Assembly: GCA_900545025.1 (NCBI GenBank) | Contig: UQXH01000019.1 | Coordinates: 1-38,104 of the forward strand | Direction of reading: 5' to 3' | Origin: an uncultured Phascolarctobacterium sp. | GTDB taxonomy: Bacteria; Bacillota; Negativicutes; Acidaminococcales; Acidaminococcaceae | DNA length: 38,104 nucleotides | Part shown: one piece after another, positions 1-8,007 of the stretch | Numbering within the stretch: position 1 is the stretch's first letter | Layout of the letters: every line of letters starts with the position of its first letter | Notes under the pieces: model-generated | Told to the model about the DNA's origin: nothing | Databases searched by the model: none | Seen by the model: the letters and a program-made list of their open reading frames with translations, nothing else | Translations under genes and position numbers: made by a program

Positions 1-1
1 G

Positions 2-145
2 CAGGCTGTCCAGGCTGTGGCTTTTATTATTGATTTATATTGCCAAAAGGGAAAATGCCCGCAGCGGCTGCGGGCAGTACTGGACGGACAGCCAGGATTG
101 TGGGAAGAAATAGAGCAGTATGTAAGGCAGCTGGCTGCTGCCTGA
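2..145 (+). CDS. 3' end of an unidentified protein (partial)
   Basis: An open frame enters from the left edge and stops at the TGA at 143-145, giving 47 residues of a C-terminus with an amphipathic, Leu/Val/Gln-rich end (…QYVRQLAAA). It stops 31 bases before the hydrogenase ATG with no terminator between them, so it is probably co-transcribed with that gene. The fragment has no motif I recognise, so I assign no function. The frame is open throughout and its codon use matches the neighbours, but the short length keeps confidence moderate. Confidence 0.5.
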   Translation, partial: QAVQAVAFIIDLYCQKGKCPQRLRAVLDGQPGLWEEIEQYVRQLAAA

Positions 146-176
146 TATTGCAGAATTATTGTAGGAGGAAGATACC

Positions 177-1631
177 ATGGAGCTTACAGCAGTAGTGCAG
201 CTGCGCAGGATGGTGCTGGAGCATTTGGCACGCTATACGTGGAATGATCAGATGCCGGAGCATGTATATGATATTTTACAGGAAGTGCGGGAAGATACGC
301 CGCGCTATCGCTGCTGTGTCTATAAAGAACGCGCCGTATTGAAAAATCGTATCAACATGGCTTTAGGGCAGACCTGTGACCTCAATATCATCGAAGCTGC
401 AAAGTTAACGCTGAATACACCGGAGCGTAAGGATTTACCTGTAATTGATGTTTTGCCGGTAGCCTGTGACCAATGTCCGATTGAAACATACTTTGTCAGT
501 GATGCCTGCCGTCATTGCATAACTCATAAATGTATGGATAACTGCCCCAAAAAGGCTATCAGCCTGTATCAGAACAGGGCTTTTATTGACCGTACTAAAT
601 GTGTGGAATGCGGACGCTGCAAAGCAGTATGTCCTTATGGAGCTATCCTGGAGATACGCCGACCCTGTGTACGCGCCTGCGCGTTAGGTGCGGTGAGCGT
701 TAATAAGGATAAAAAAGCGGTTATCGACCATGAAAAATGTGTGGAATGCGGTGCGTGCCGCAGCGCCTGCCCATTTGGCGCCATTGATGAACGCAGTAAT
801 ATCGTGCGTGTTATTTTGGAAATCAAGAGAGGCAAGAAGGTTATCGCTATGATAGCGCCGTCTGCTGCCGGCCAGTTTGGTTTTAAAGTAGAGGCAGGTC
901 AATTCTACAGCGCACTGAAAGCGGCTGGTTTTGCCAATGTGGTCGAGGTAGCTGTCGGTGCAGATATTACCAGCGTGAAGGAAGCTGAGGAATATTTGGA
1001 AAAAGTACCGGAGAAACAACGGGTAATGACAAGTTCCTGCTGTCCGGCCTTTGTTAATCTGATCCGCAAGCATGTCCCGGAAATGGCAGATAAGATTTCT
1101 GAAACTCCGTCGCCTATGGTTTCCTGCGGAGAACTGGTTAAAAAGCTGTATCCCGATGCTTTGACTGTCTTTATAGGTCCCTGTATAGCTAAAAAATCAG
1201 AAGGCAGACAACATAGTGACGTTATTGATTATGTGATGACTTTTGAAGAAATTGACTGCATGCTCAAGGGGAAGGACATCAGTATCGAACAGCAGCCGGT
1301 GGAAGTGTATGAACGCGATGGTTCCAGCCTGGGACTTGGCTTCCCGCTGTACGCAGGCGTAACGGCGGCCGTAAAAGCTACGGTAGAAGCCAAAGGCGGA
1401 CAGGTAGAGCAGGCACACTACGCTGCCGGATTGGATAATTGCCGACGTGACCTGGAACAGGTAAGCAAGGGTACGCTTGCCTGCAGCTATTTTGAAGGCA
1501 TGGCTTGTCCTAACGGTTGTATTGACGGTCCGGGTGCTGTAGCTGACTTCAGGATCAGCAAGGTAGCGCTGACTAAATATGCTGCAGCTGCTCCTGTACA
1601 GCAGGCTGTTGACGATAAGCATACTAAATAA
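177..1631 (+). CDS. Monomeric [FeFe] hydrogenase, group B-like
   Basis: Iron-only hydrogenase (H2 evolution, oxidation or sensing), 484 residues, probably cytoplasmic since no signal peptide is seen. Four Cys-rich segments lie at about residues 97-125, 142-152, 164-168 and 188-198, including two classic CxxCxxCxxxCP ferredoxin motifs. The catalytic domain follows at about 222-470 with all three H-cluster signatures: TSSCCP (Cys288 as the likely proton-transfer residue, Cys289 as a ligand), GPCIAKK (Cys336) and MACPNGC (Cys444, Cys448). Group A enzymes usually read PCTAKK and ACPGGC, so the variants here fit group B better; that assignment is inference. AGGAGG precedes the ATG with good spacing. 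The gene follows a partial gene by 31 bp and ends at a bidirectional terminator. HydE/F/G maturases, needed for activity, are not in this window. The electron partner is probably ferredoxin. Confidence 0.9.
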   Translation: MELTAVVQLRRMVLEHLARYTWNDQMPEHVYDILQEVREDTPRYRCCVYKERAVLKNRINMALGQTCDLNIIEAAKLTLNTPERKDLPVIDVLPVACDQCPIETYFVSDACRHCITHKCMDNCPKKAISLYQNRAFIDRTKCVECGRCKAVCPYGAILEIRRPCVRACALGAVSVNKDKKAVIDHEKCVECGACRSACPFGAIDERSNIVRVILEIKRGKKVIAMIAPSAAGQFGFKVEAGQFYSALKAAGFANVVEVAVGADITSVKEAEEYLEKVPEKQRVMTSSCCPAFVNLIRKHVPEMADKISETPSPMVSCGELVKKLYPDALTVFIGPCIAKKSEGRQHSDVIDYVMTFEEIDCMLKGKDISIEQQPVEVYERDGSSLGLGFPLYAGVTAAVKATVEAKGGQVEQAHYAAGLDNCRRDLEQVSKGTLACSYFEGMACPNGCIDGPGAVADFRISKVALTKYAAAAPVQQAVDDKHTK

Positions 1632-1660
1632 AAATATAAATTTCAGTTATGAAATGAGCA

Positions 1661-1691
1661 AAAGCTCCTGATACAAAGTATCAGGAGCTTT
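1661..1691. terminator. Bidirectional Rho-independent terminator
   Basis: A perfect 14-bp inverted repeat (1661-1674 and 1678-1691) with a 3-base loop is followed by a T run on the + strand and a shorter one on the - strand. It lies between the converging hydrogenase and LysR genes. The LysR stop codon (complement of 1693-1695) sits at its edge, so one structure likely ends both transcripts. Confidence 0.9.
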
Positions 1692-1692
1692 T

Positions 1693-2574
1693 TTATATTT
1701 GTTTAATAAAATCACTGAGGAAGAGCTTGGCCACAGAAGAAAGCGGCCTGCCTTTGACGATGGAAAGCGTTTTGTCAAGAAACAGCCTTTCATCTTTAAT
1801 GGTTTTGCAGATAAGCTCAGGAGGAAAGATTTCTTCTGATGACGCGGGAATAATTGCGATACCGGCGTTCTCGCTGGCCCAGGTCATAGTGGAGGTCTTT
1901 GTGGTATTGATGCTTAGTACCTGAGGGAAGATGCGCGAATCAGAGCAGACGTTGAGGAAGAGGTCGGAACAGCCGCGGGAAAGGCACAGAGGAACATCCT
2001 CTAAATCATCTAAAAGGATGTTGGGCTTTTCATTTTCCAGATAGGGACTGTCTTTGTGAAATAAGGCTACCAGCTGTTCCTTACGGCGATAGATGGTTTC
2101 AAAACGATGCTCTTGCAGTAAGGGAGCGTTGGCTACACCTATTTCTGTCTTACCGTTCAGCAGCTGTTCAGTTTGCTCTGAAATAGGCACTTCGTATAAT
2201 TCATAGTTAATACGGGGATATTGCTTACTGAAAGCGCTGAGATAATTTTTAATAAAGCTGATGGACATGGAAGGCGAAAGACTGATACGCAGCGTACCGG
2301 AAAAACCTGCGTTACAGTCGGAGATTTCTTTCATAACACTGGCTTCGGCAGAGCAGATATATCTGGCGGCATTGTACAGCATGCAGCCGGCATCGGTAAG
2401 TTCGATGCTGTGACCGCCGCGCTTAACATTCAGCAGTGTGGTGCCGTACTTTTTCTGCAAGGTTTTCAGCTGATTGCTCAGTGCTGGCTGAGCGATGGAA
2501 ATATTTTTAGCTGCGGCCGAGATACTGCCTGCATCGACGATAGCGATAAAATTACGATAATATTCAACATCCAT
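1693..2574 (-). CDS. LysR-family transcriptional regulator
   Basis: A 293-residue LysR-type regulator, normal length for the family. The N-terminal winged helix-turn-helix (about residues 1-60) has the typical sequence around AGSISAAAKNISIAQPALSNQ, followed by a linker helix and a periplasmic-binding-protein-like effector domain (about 90-290). I chose the ATG at 2572-2574 because GGAGG on the minus strand lies 7 bases before it; the ATG at 2578-2580 is only 1 base from that site, and the longer open frame from 2598 reads through the ribosome-binding site. The gene is divergent from the CoA-transferase/methylmalonyl-CoA mutase operon with a 276-bp gap, so by analogy with other LysR genes it probably regulates that operon. 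The effector is unknown; a CoA ester or dicarboxylate is only a guess. Confidence 0.9.
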   Translation of the reverse strand: MDVEYYRNFIAIVDAGSISAAAKNISIAQPALSNQLKTLQKKYGTTLLNVKRGGHSIELTDAGCMLYNAARYICSAEASVMKEISDCNAGFSGTLRISLSPSMSISFIKNYLSAFSKQYPRINYELYEVPISEQTEQLLNGKTEIGVANAPLLQEHRFETIYRRKEQLVALFHKDSPYLENEKPNILLDDLEDVPLCLSRGCSDLFLNVCSDSRIFPQVLSINTTKTSTMTWASENAGIAIIPASSEEIFPPELICKTIKDERLFLDKTLSIVKGRPLSSVAKLFLSDFIKQI

Positions 2575-2850
2575 GCTCATACCTCCGCAAAATAGCAATT
2601 ATTTTAGTTGCAAAACGAGCGACATATAAATAAAAATGATAGGTTTACGTTATTTTTATTATAAATTATTGAAGCTTTTATTGCAAATAACTCCTGAAAA
2701 AGATAAAACTGCAGCAAAACAGGAGAAATAAGTGTACAACGTATAAGGAAAATATATGTTTAAAACGTATTTTTGATATTTTACATTATAGGTTTTAAAA
2801 GGTAAGCTAAACATAACAAGAGGTATGTATCACAGAAAAGAGGGATTATG
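2575..2850. promoter_or_regulatory. Divergent AT-rich control region with a dyad
   Basis: This 276-bp gap separates the LysR gene and the CoA-transferase operon and should hold both promoters. It is strongly AT-rich. The clearest element is a perfect 9-bp inverted repeat, AATAAAAAT (2629-2637) and ATTTTTATT (2652-2660), centred about 70 bases before the LysR start; its size fits an operator, but its low complexity means it could be chance. AACGTAT also occurs twice, near 2738 and 2764. I could not choose a single convincing -35/-10 pair for either gene. The Shine-Dalgarno sequence for the rightward gene is GAGGG at 2840-2844. Confidence 0.5.
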
Positions 2851-4383
2851 ATGTTAGATGCTACCAGATTACGTGCTCCCTGTCTGTTTGAAAAGGTTGT
2901 CAGTGCCGATAAGGCGGCAGAGCTGATTACCGATGGTATGAACGTCGGTGTCAGTGGTTTTACTCCTTCCGGCTATCCTAAGAAGACTACCATGGCTTTG
3001 GCAAGAGCGATTAAAGCCGGGAAAAAATGTCGCATCAATATCTGGAGCGGCGCTTCTGTAGGGCCGGAGATTGAGGAAGAACTGGCTAAGGTCGGCGGCG
3101 TGAAAGGCAGGATGCCTTATTATTCGGCTGCCAATAAGAGTATGAAGGCCGGTATCAATGATGGTACGATAGAATACATTGACCAGCATCTGAGTCATTT
3201 TGCGCAGCAGATTGATTACGGATTCTTTGGTAATGTAGACGTGGCTATCGTAGAGGCTGCGGCTATCAATGCCGACGGCAGTATCGTCTTAGGTCCTGGT
3301 ATAGGCAATATCCCCATGCTGGTTAAACATGCCAAGAAAGTAATCGTAGAGGTAAATACCAGTATACCGCTTTCTTTGGAAGGTATGCATGATATCTACA
3401 TCTGTGCTAAGCCGCCCTGCAGATCGGAAATACCTATTTACAGTGTAGGCGACAGGATTGGGTCTCCGTATCTGGAATGCGGGCTGGACAGGATAGACTG
3501 TATTGTGGAATCCGATATTCTCGACCATGTGCGGAATCTGTGCGATCCTGATGCAGACAGTATAAAGATTGCTGAACATTTAGTAGATTTTCTGGAACAT
3601 GAACAGCGTTATGGCAGGCTGCCGGAAAAGATGCTGCCCATGCAGTCCGGTGTCGGCAGTATCGCTAATGCAGTTTTGTTAGGCCTATCTAAATCAAAAT
3701 TTGAAAATCTGGAGATGTATTCGGAAATATTGCAGGATGCTGTTTTCAGTTTGATTAAGATGGGTAAGATTAAGCAGGCTTCCGGCTGCGCTTTCACACC
3801 ATCACCAAAAGTATGGCAGATGTATAAGGAAGAGCCTCAGCTGTATAACAAGAGCATTGTGCTGCGTCCTCTCGACATCAGCAACAGCCCGGAGGTCATC
3901 AGGAGGCTTGGCGTCATTTCCATGAATACGCCGTTGGAGTTTGATATTTATGGTCAGGCGAACTCTACTCATGTAATGGGTCGCGGCATGATGAACGGTA
4001 TCGGTGGCAGCGGCGATTATATGCGCAATGGCTATCTGACTATTTTCTCTACTCCGTCGACGGCCAAGGGCGGCAGCATTTCCAGTGTAGTACCGATGGT
4101 TACCCATGCGGACCATACAGAACATGATACCATGGTCTTTATCACGGAGCAGGGTGTTGCCGATGTACGTGGACTGAGTCCGGTAAAACGCGCGAAACTG
4201 ATTATCGAAAAATGCGCGCATCCTGATTTCAAGGATCAGCTGTATGAATATCTGCGGATGGCGCAGCGCAAGAGCGGGCATATGCCGGTAGACCTACGTC
4301 ACGCATTTGATATGCAGGCAAATTTTGAAATGTACGGAACAATGAAGGAACAGCATAAGGAGGGTACTAATCATGTTGAATAA
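2851..4383 (+). CDS. Acetyl-CoA hydrolase/transferase family CoA-transferase (succinate:acyl-CoA type)
   Basis: A class I CoA-transferase of the Ach1/AarC/Cat1 type, about 510 residues. It moves CoA between acetyl- or propionyl-CoA and a carboxylate such as succinate. Family marks include SGFTPSGYPK near the N-terminus, GVGSIANAV (about 267-275), and YSEILQD with Glu at about residue 292, aligning with the catalytic Glu reported near position 294 in AarC. GIGGSGDY and ITEQGVADVRGLSP follow in the C-terminal half. The ATG at 2851 is preferred over 2848 because GAGG is 7 bases from it. The 3' end overlaps the mutase start by 11 bp, a sign of translational coupling. Next to methylmalonyl-CoA mutase, the simplest role is activation of succinate to succinyl-CoA for propionate formation. 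The exact CoA donor cannot be read from the sequence. Confidence 0.9.
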   Translation: MLDATRLRAPCLFEKVVSADKAAELITDGMNVGVSGFTPSGYPKKTTMALARAIKAGKKCRINIWSGASVGPEIEEELAKVGGVKGRMPYYSAANKSMKAGINDGTIEYIDQHLSHFAQQIDYGFFGNVDVAIVEAAAINADGSIVLGPGIGNIPMLVKHAKKVIVEVNTSIPLSLEGMHDIYICAKPPCRSEIPIYSVGDRIGSPYLECGLDRIDCIVESDILDHVRNLCDPDADSIKIAEHLVDFLEHEQRYGRLPEKMLPMQSGVGSIANAVLLGLSKSKFENLEMYSEILQDAVFSLIKMGKIKQASGCAFTPSPKVWQMYKEEPQLYNKSIVLRPLDISNSPEVIRRLGVISMNTPLEFDIYGQANSTHVMGRGMMNGIGGSGDYMRNGYLTIFSTPSTAKGGSISSVVPMVTHADHTEHDTMVFITEQGVADVRGLSPVKRAKLIIEKCAHPDFKDQLYEYLRMAQRKSGHMPVDLRHAFDMQANFEMYGTMKEQHKEGTNHVE

Positions 4384-6025
4384 AGAGTTGCTTGAGCAAG
4401 GTTTGGCAGGTTATGAGGCTAAGGTGGAAAAGGCTATCAGTAAATTTCCCGAAAGAAAAGAATTTGCGGAAAAACGTCTGTATACTCCGTTAGATGTAGA
4501 AGACTTTGATTATAATGAAAAACTGGGATTTCCCGGGCAATATCCGTTTACACGCGGTGTACAGCCTACAATGTACAGAGGCAGACTCTGGACTATGCGT
4601 GCTTATGCCGGTTTTGCTACAGCCGAAGAAACTAATGCCCGTTATAAATATTTACTGGAAGCAGGACAGACCGGTCTTTCTGTAGCCATGGATCTTCCGA
4701 CTCAGATTGGTCTTGATTCCGATGCAGAGCTTTCACATGGTGAAGTGGGTAAAGTAGGCGTAGCTATTGACTCTTTGGCAGATATGGAAAAACTGTTTGA
4801 CGGTATTCCGCTTGATAAAGTAAGTACCTCTATGACAATCAACGGTCCGGCAGCAGTACTCCTTGCCATGTATGTAGCCGTTGCAGAAAAACAGGGCGTG
4901 AAACCGGAACAGCTCAAAGGTACGATTCAGAACGATATTTTGAAAGAATATATTGCCCGCGGCACCTATATCTTCCCGCCGCGTCCATCCATGCGCCTGA
5001 TTACCGATACCTTTGCTTACTGCTCACAGAATATTCCTAAATGGAATACTATCAGCGTAGGTGCTTATCATATCCGTGAAGCCGGAGCTTCCGAAGTACA
5101 GGAAATTGCTTTTGCCTTCTCTAATGCAATGGCCTATATTGACGCGGCTATCAAAGCAGGGCAGAAGGTGGATGATTTTGCACCTGGAATCAGCTGGATT
5201 TTCACAGCAGGCTTGAACTTCTTCTCCGAAGCAGCCAAATTCCGTGCGGCACGTCGCCTGTGGGCAAGGATTATGAAAGAACGTTATGGCGCAGAAGTTC
5301 CCAAGGCCCAAATGCTGCGCGTGCATGTGCACACTGCAGGCAGTGTACTGACTGCTCAGCAGCCCTTGAACAATGTGGCTCGTATTACCTGGCAGGCGCT
5401 TTCAGCAATCCTCGGCGGCATCCAGTCCATGGCCTGCTGCGCGTATGATGAAGCTATCGCGCTGCCGACTGAAGAATCTGCTACCTTGGCCCTGCGTACT
5501 CAGCAGATGCTGGCTTATGAAAGCGGCGCTGCCGATACTATCGACCCGTTGGCAGGCTCCTATTATGTAGAAGCTCTGACAGATAAATTTGAAAAAGAAG
5601 CTTACGAATATATTACTAAGATTGACGCTATGGGCGGTGCTGTTGCGGCTATCGAACAAGGCTACATGCAAAGCGAGATGGCTGCTCATGCTTACGCTTA
5701 TCAGAGCGAGATTGAAAAAGGTACCCGCGTGGTTGTCGGTGTTAATAAATTTGCCGATAACAAACAGATTAAGACTAATGATGTACTTACTGCCGACCTC
5801 AGCGTAGCGGAAAGACAGATTGCCAAGGTAAACGCAATGAAGGCGCAGCGTGATCAGAAAGCTGTCGATGCAGCGCTGGCAAAATTGAAAGCTGCAGCTC
5901 AAGGCGAAGAAAACCTCATGCCGTACCTCATTGAGACTGTTAAGACCTATGCAACCTTGGGCGAAATCTGCGGTGTACTGCGTGAAGTATTCGGCGAATA
6001 CAAGCAATCCGGCTCCATGTTCTGA
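4373..6025 (+). CDS. Methylmalonyl-CoA mutase catalytic (large) subunit lacking the B12 domain
   Basis: The TIM-barrel subunit of an adenosylcobalamin mutase that interconverts succinyl-CoA and methylmalonyl-CoA, 550 residues. It aligns with Propionibacterium MutB without gaps around the active site: Tyr78 (MutB Tyr89), Arg196 (Arg207) and His233 (His244). Tyr plus Arg is the methylmalonyl-CoA signature; isobutyryl-CoA mutases carry Phe and Gln there. The protein ends after the barrel and linker (…GEYKQSGSMF), so the roughly 130-residue cobalamin-binding domain must come from a separate small subunit. No such gene lies in this window. AAGGAGGG sits 8 bases before the ATG, inside the end of the CoA-transferase gene. 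The CoA-transferase partner fits a succinate-to-propionate pathway. The name methylmalonyl-CoA mutase rests on these residues and on context. Confidence 0.92.
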   Translation: MLNKELLEQGLAGYEAKVEKAISKFPERKEFAEKRLYTPLDVEDFDYNEKLGFPGQYPFTRGVQPTMYRGRLWTMRAYAGFATAEETNARYKYLLEAGQTGLSVAMDLPTQIGLDSDAELSHGEVGKVGVAIDSLADMEKLFDGIPLDKVSTSMTINGPAAVLLAMYVAVAEKQGVKPEQLKGTIQNDILKEYIARGTYIFPPRPSMRLITDTFAYCSQNIPKWNTISVGAYHIREAGASEVQEIAFAFSNAMAYIDAAIKAGQKVDDFAPGISWIFTAGLNFFSEAAKFRAARRLWARIMKERYGAEVPKAQMLRVHVHTAGSVLTAQQPLNNVARITWQALSAILGGIQSMACCAYDEAIALPTEESATLALRTQQMLAYESGAADTIDPLAGSYYVEALTDKFEKEAYEYITKIDAMGGAVAAIEQGYMQSEMAAHAYAYQSEIEKGTRVVVGVNKFADNKQIKTNDVLTADLSVAERQIAKVNAMKAQRDQKAVDAALAKLKAAAQGEENLMPYLIETVKTYATLGEICGVLREVFGEYKQSGSMF

Positions 6026-6068
6026 TTACCTGTATTATTAACGGTTCCTTAAGAAAGAAGCTGATGAA

Positions 6069-7436
6069 ATGATTACCAAGACTTTGGCTGATTTTACTGC
6101 TGCGTTGAGCTATGACAAGCTGACGCCGGTTTCCGTAGACATGGCGAAAAAATGTATGTTGGATTGGCTGGGAGTATCTATCAGGGGCTCCCAGGAACAG
6201 CCTGCCAAGATTATCAGACAGACCATCCTGTACAATGAAGCAGAACAGGCGACAGTTTTTGACGGCGGGAAAGGGAAGGCGTCTGTATTTGACGCAGCTT
6301 TCTGCAACGGCGCTGCTTCTCACACCCTGGACTTTGACGATTTACACAATCCTTCCATCATCCATTTAGCGACGGTGGTAGTACCAGGTGTCTTTGCTAT
6401 CGCCGAGGCTGAGCACAAGAGCGGCAGGCAGATGATAGCGGCCGTATGTGCCGGTTATGAAGCGGGCGGCAGGATAGGCGAGAGCGTTATTCCTGAATCC
6501 TATTTCTTCTGGCATACTACGGGTACTGCGGGTACATTTGGCGCAGCTGCAGCGGCTGCCAATCTGTTGCAGCTACCGCCTCAGCAGACGCTTATGTGCT
6601 ATGGCAGCGCCGGTACCCAGGCTGCCGGATTATGGGAATTTTTAAAAGAGGGCGCTATGAGTAAGGCATTGCACGCCGGAAAAAGCTCTTATGCAGGAGT
6701 ATTGTCTGCATATCTTTCCCGCAATGGTTTTACTGCTGCCAGCGGCATCCTGGAGGGGGAAAAAGGCTTCTGCCGCGCTATGGTACAGGAGCCGCACTGG
6801 GATAGGCTGACCGATGCTCTTGACAGTAAGCATCTTAGAATCGACGGAAATTCCTTTAAGCCCTATGCTTGCTGCAAGCATTCGCATGCCGCTATCTATG
6901 CGGCGCAGGTATTGAAGCAGGAACATGCGCTGCAAGTTGAGGATATTGCAGAAGTACGTCTTTATGTTAATGATATTACAGACTATCTGATCAATAATCC
7001 GCAGCCGCAGAATCCTTATGGCTGCAAATTCAGTATCCAGTACTGTGTTGCTGCCATGCTTACGTTCGGAGCCGTAGGTATAGAGCAGTTTGCACAGGAT
7101 GTAATCTATGATGCTGATGTCAGGAAGCTGATGAGTAAGACGAAGGTCATCCGTGATGCAGCTATAGAAAAGATTCATCAGGAGGATGCCTCCAAACTGG
7201 CTTCCAGGTTAGAAATAGTATGTAGCGACGGCAAGGTGCTCGAACTTCAGGTGGACTATCCCAAAGGGGATCCGGACAATCCTGTAACTTGGGAAGAAGC
7301 TAAAGCCAAGTTCATGCATCTGGCTGTGTCTGTATACGGTCAGCAGCAGGCAGGAAAATTGTGCAGCCTTATCGAAAATTTAGAAGAATGTGAGGATTTT
7401 GCGCAAGGACTTGCCCAATGCTGGAAGGAGGGGTGA
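6069..7436 (+). CDS. MmgE/PrpD family protein
   Basis: A 455-residue MmgE/PrpD-fold protein of full family length. The family includes 2-methylcitrate dehydratase (PrpD), cis-aconitate decarboxylase and other lyases acting on small di- and tricarboxylates. Family features include DWLGVSIRGS near residue 30, the segment around FCNGAASHTLDFDD (about 78-91), HTTGTAGTFGAAAAAA (about 150-165), and YACCKHSHAAI (about 265-275), which carries conserved Cys/His residues of the active-site region. It starts 43 bp after the mutase gene with only a weak ribosome-binding site, and no terminator separates them, so it probably belongs to the same operon. The substrate is unknown. 2-Methylcitrate dehydration is possible because propionyl-CoA is made nearby, but no methylcitrate synthase or lyase is present. 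Confidence 0.85.
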   Translation: MITKTLADFTAALSYDKLTPVSVDMAKKCMLDWLGVSIRGSQEQPAKIIRQTILYNEAEQATVFDGGKGKASVFDAAFCNGAASHTLDFDDLHNPSIIHLATVVVPGVFAIAEAEHKSGRQMIAAVCAGYEAGGRIGESVIPESYFFWHTTGTAGTFGAAAAAANLLQLPPQQTLMCYGSAGTQAAGLWEFLKEGAMSKALHAGKSSYAGVLSAYLSRNGFTAASGILEGEKGFCRAMVQEPHWDRLTDALDSKHLRIDGNSFKPYACCKHSHAAIYAAQVLKQEHALQVEDIAEVRLYVNDITDYLINNPQPQNPYGCKFSIQYCVAAMLTFGAVGIEQFAQDVIYDADVRKLMSKTKVIRDAAIEKIHQEDASKLASRLEIVCSDGKVLELQVDYPKGDPDNPVTWEEAKAKFMHLAVSVYGQQQAGKLCSLIENLEECEDFAQGLAQCWKEG

Positions 7437-7873
7437 TATTGTCACCTTCTGAAATAAGTGCGTATATTAAGGAGCTGTATACGCATAACAGTTTTATGAA
7501 GCTGTGTGGCATCAGGATAATTGATATTGCCTGTGGTAAGGCCCGGGTCGGTCTCAGGATCGATCCGGACAGGCATACCAATGTCAATAATAAGCTGCAT
7601 GGCGGGCTGCTGATGACACTGATGGATAATGCTACCGGCATTGCGGCCGCTTCCGTAGGCAAAAGAGTGGTTACCGTTTCTATGACGGTTGATTTTATCA
7701 AAGCGGCAGAAGCCGGCAGTGTTGTGGAGGCGGAAGCAGTAATCAGTTATCAGGATGCGGCGAATATTAACATGAGTATGAATGTTTTTGATGAAAACGG
7801 CAGGATGTTAGCTACAGGGATGAGCTGTATGCTGGCCATTGCAGATTTTCCAGGTATTCCTGACAAATGGTGA
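7418..7873 (+). CDS. PaaI-type hotdog-fold thioesterase
   Basis: A small hotdog-fold acyl-CoA thioesterase of the PaaI/YbgC-like group, about 145-151 residues. The catalytic segment LHGGLLMTLMDNATG (about residues 60-75) has the conserved HGG and the downstream Asp of this family. There are two plausible starts: the ATG at 7418 (AAGGA 8 bases upstream, 19-bp overlap with the MmgE/PrpD gene) and a TTG at 7439, which has a stronger GGAGG 7 bases upstream. TTG starts are used elsewhere in this window, so both remain open. The gene ends the operon at a terminator. It would hydrolyse CoA esters, perhaps recovering CoA from dead-end or intermediate acyl-CoAs. The substrate is not predictable. Confidence 0.85.
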   Translation: MLEGGVILSPSEISAYIKELYTHNSFMKLCGIRIIDIACGKARVGLRIDPDRHTNVNNKLHGGLLMTLMDNATGIAAASVGKRVVTVSMTVDFIKAAEAGSVVEAEAVISYQDAANINMSMNVFDENGRMLATGMSCMLAIADFPGIPDKW

Positions 7874-7878
7874 GAGTG

Positions 7879-7903
7879 ACCCAAAGGACGAGTGCCTTTG
7901 GGT
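7879..7903 (+). terminator. Rho-independent terminator after the CoA-ester operon
   Basis: A 9-bp perfect stem (ACCCAAAGG, 7879-7887, with CCTTTGGGT, 7895-7903) and 7-base loop are followed by TATTTTATTTT. It begins 6 bases after the thioesterase stop and separates the operon from the permease gene. Confidence 0.85.
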
Positions 7904-7932
7904 TATTTTATTTTCAGAAAAGCAGCCTCCGA

Positions 7933-7961
7933 TTGACAATAAGAATAAAATACCATAGAAT
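7933..7961 (+). promoter_or_regulatory. Sigma-A promoter for the NCS2 permease
   Basis: TTGACA (7933-7938), a 17-base spacer, then TAGAAT (7956-7961): a perfect -35 and a -10 with one mismatch. It lies just after the upstream terminator and about 45 bases before the permease start, so the permease is probably transcribed on its own. Confidence 0.75.
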
Positions 7962-8007
7962 TTTACTGAGTATTTACCTTTTAAATACAGGTTATGGGGT
8001 GAAAGCT

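Noticed and set aside
2221..2595. A 124-codon plus-strand frame opposite the LysR gene
   Set aside because: It lies wholly antisense to a clear LysR coding region with a proper start and stop, and it has no ribosome-binding site or recognisable domain.
7867..8007. N-terminal extension of the NCS2 permease by 47 codons
   Set aside because: The stretch contains a rho-independent terminator (7879-7903) and a good promoter (7933-7961), has no ribosome-binding site, and the permease family starts near residue 48.
7904..8007. Purine riboswitch before the NCS2 permease
   Set aside because: The gap is about 100 bases and lacks the paired stem and loop motifs of the purine aptamer; only a promoter is seen.
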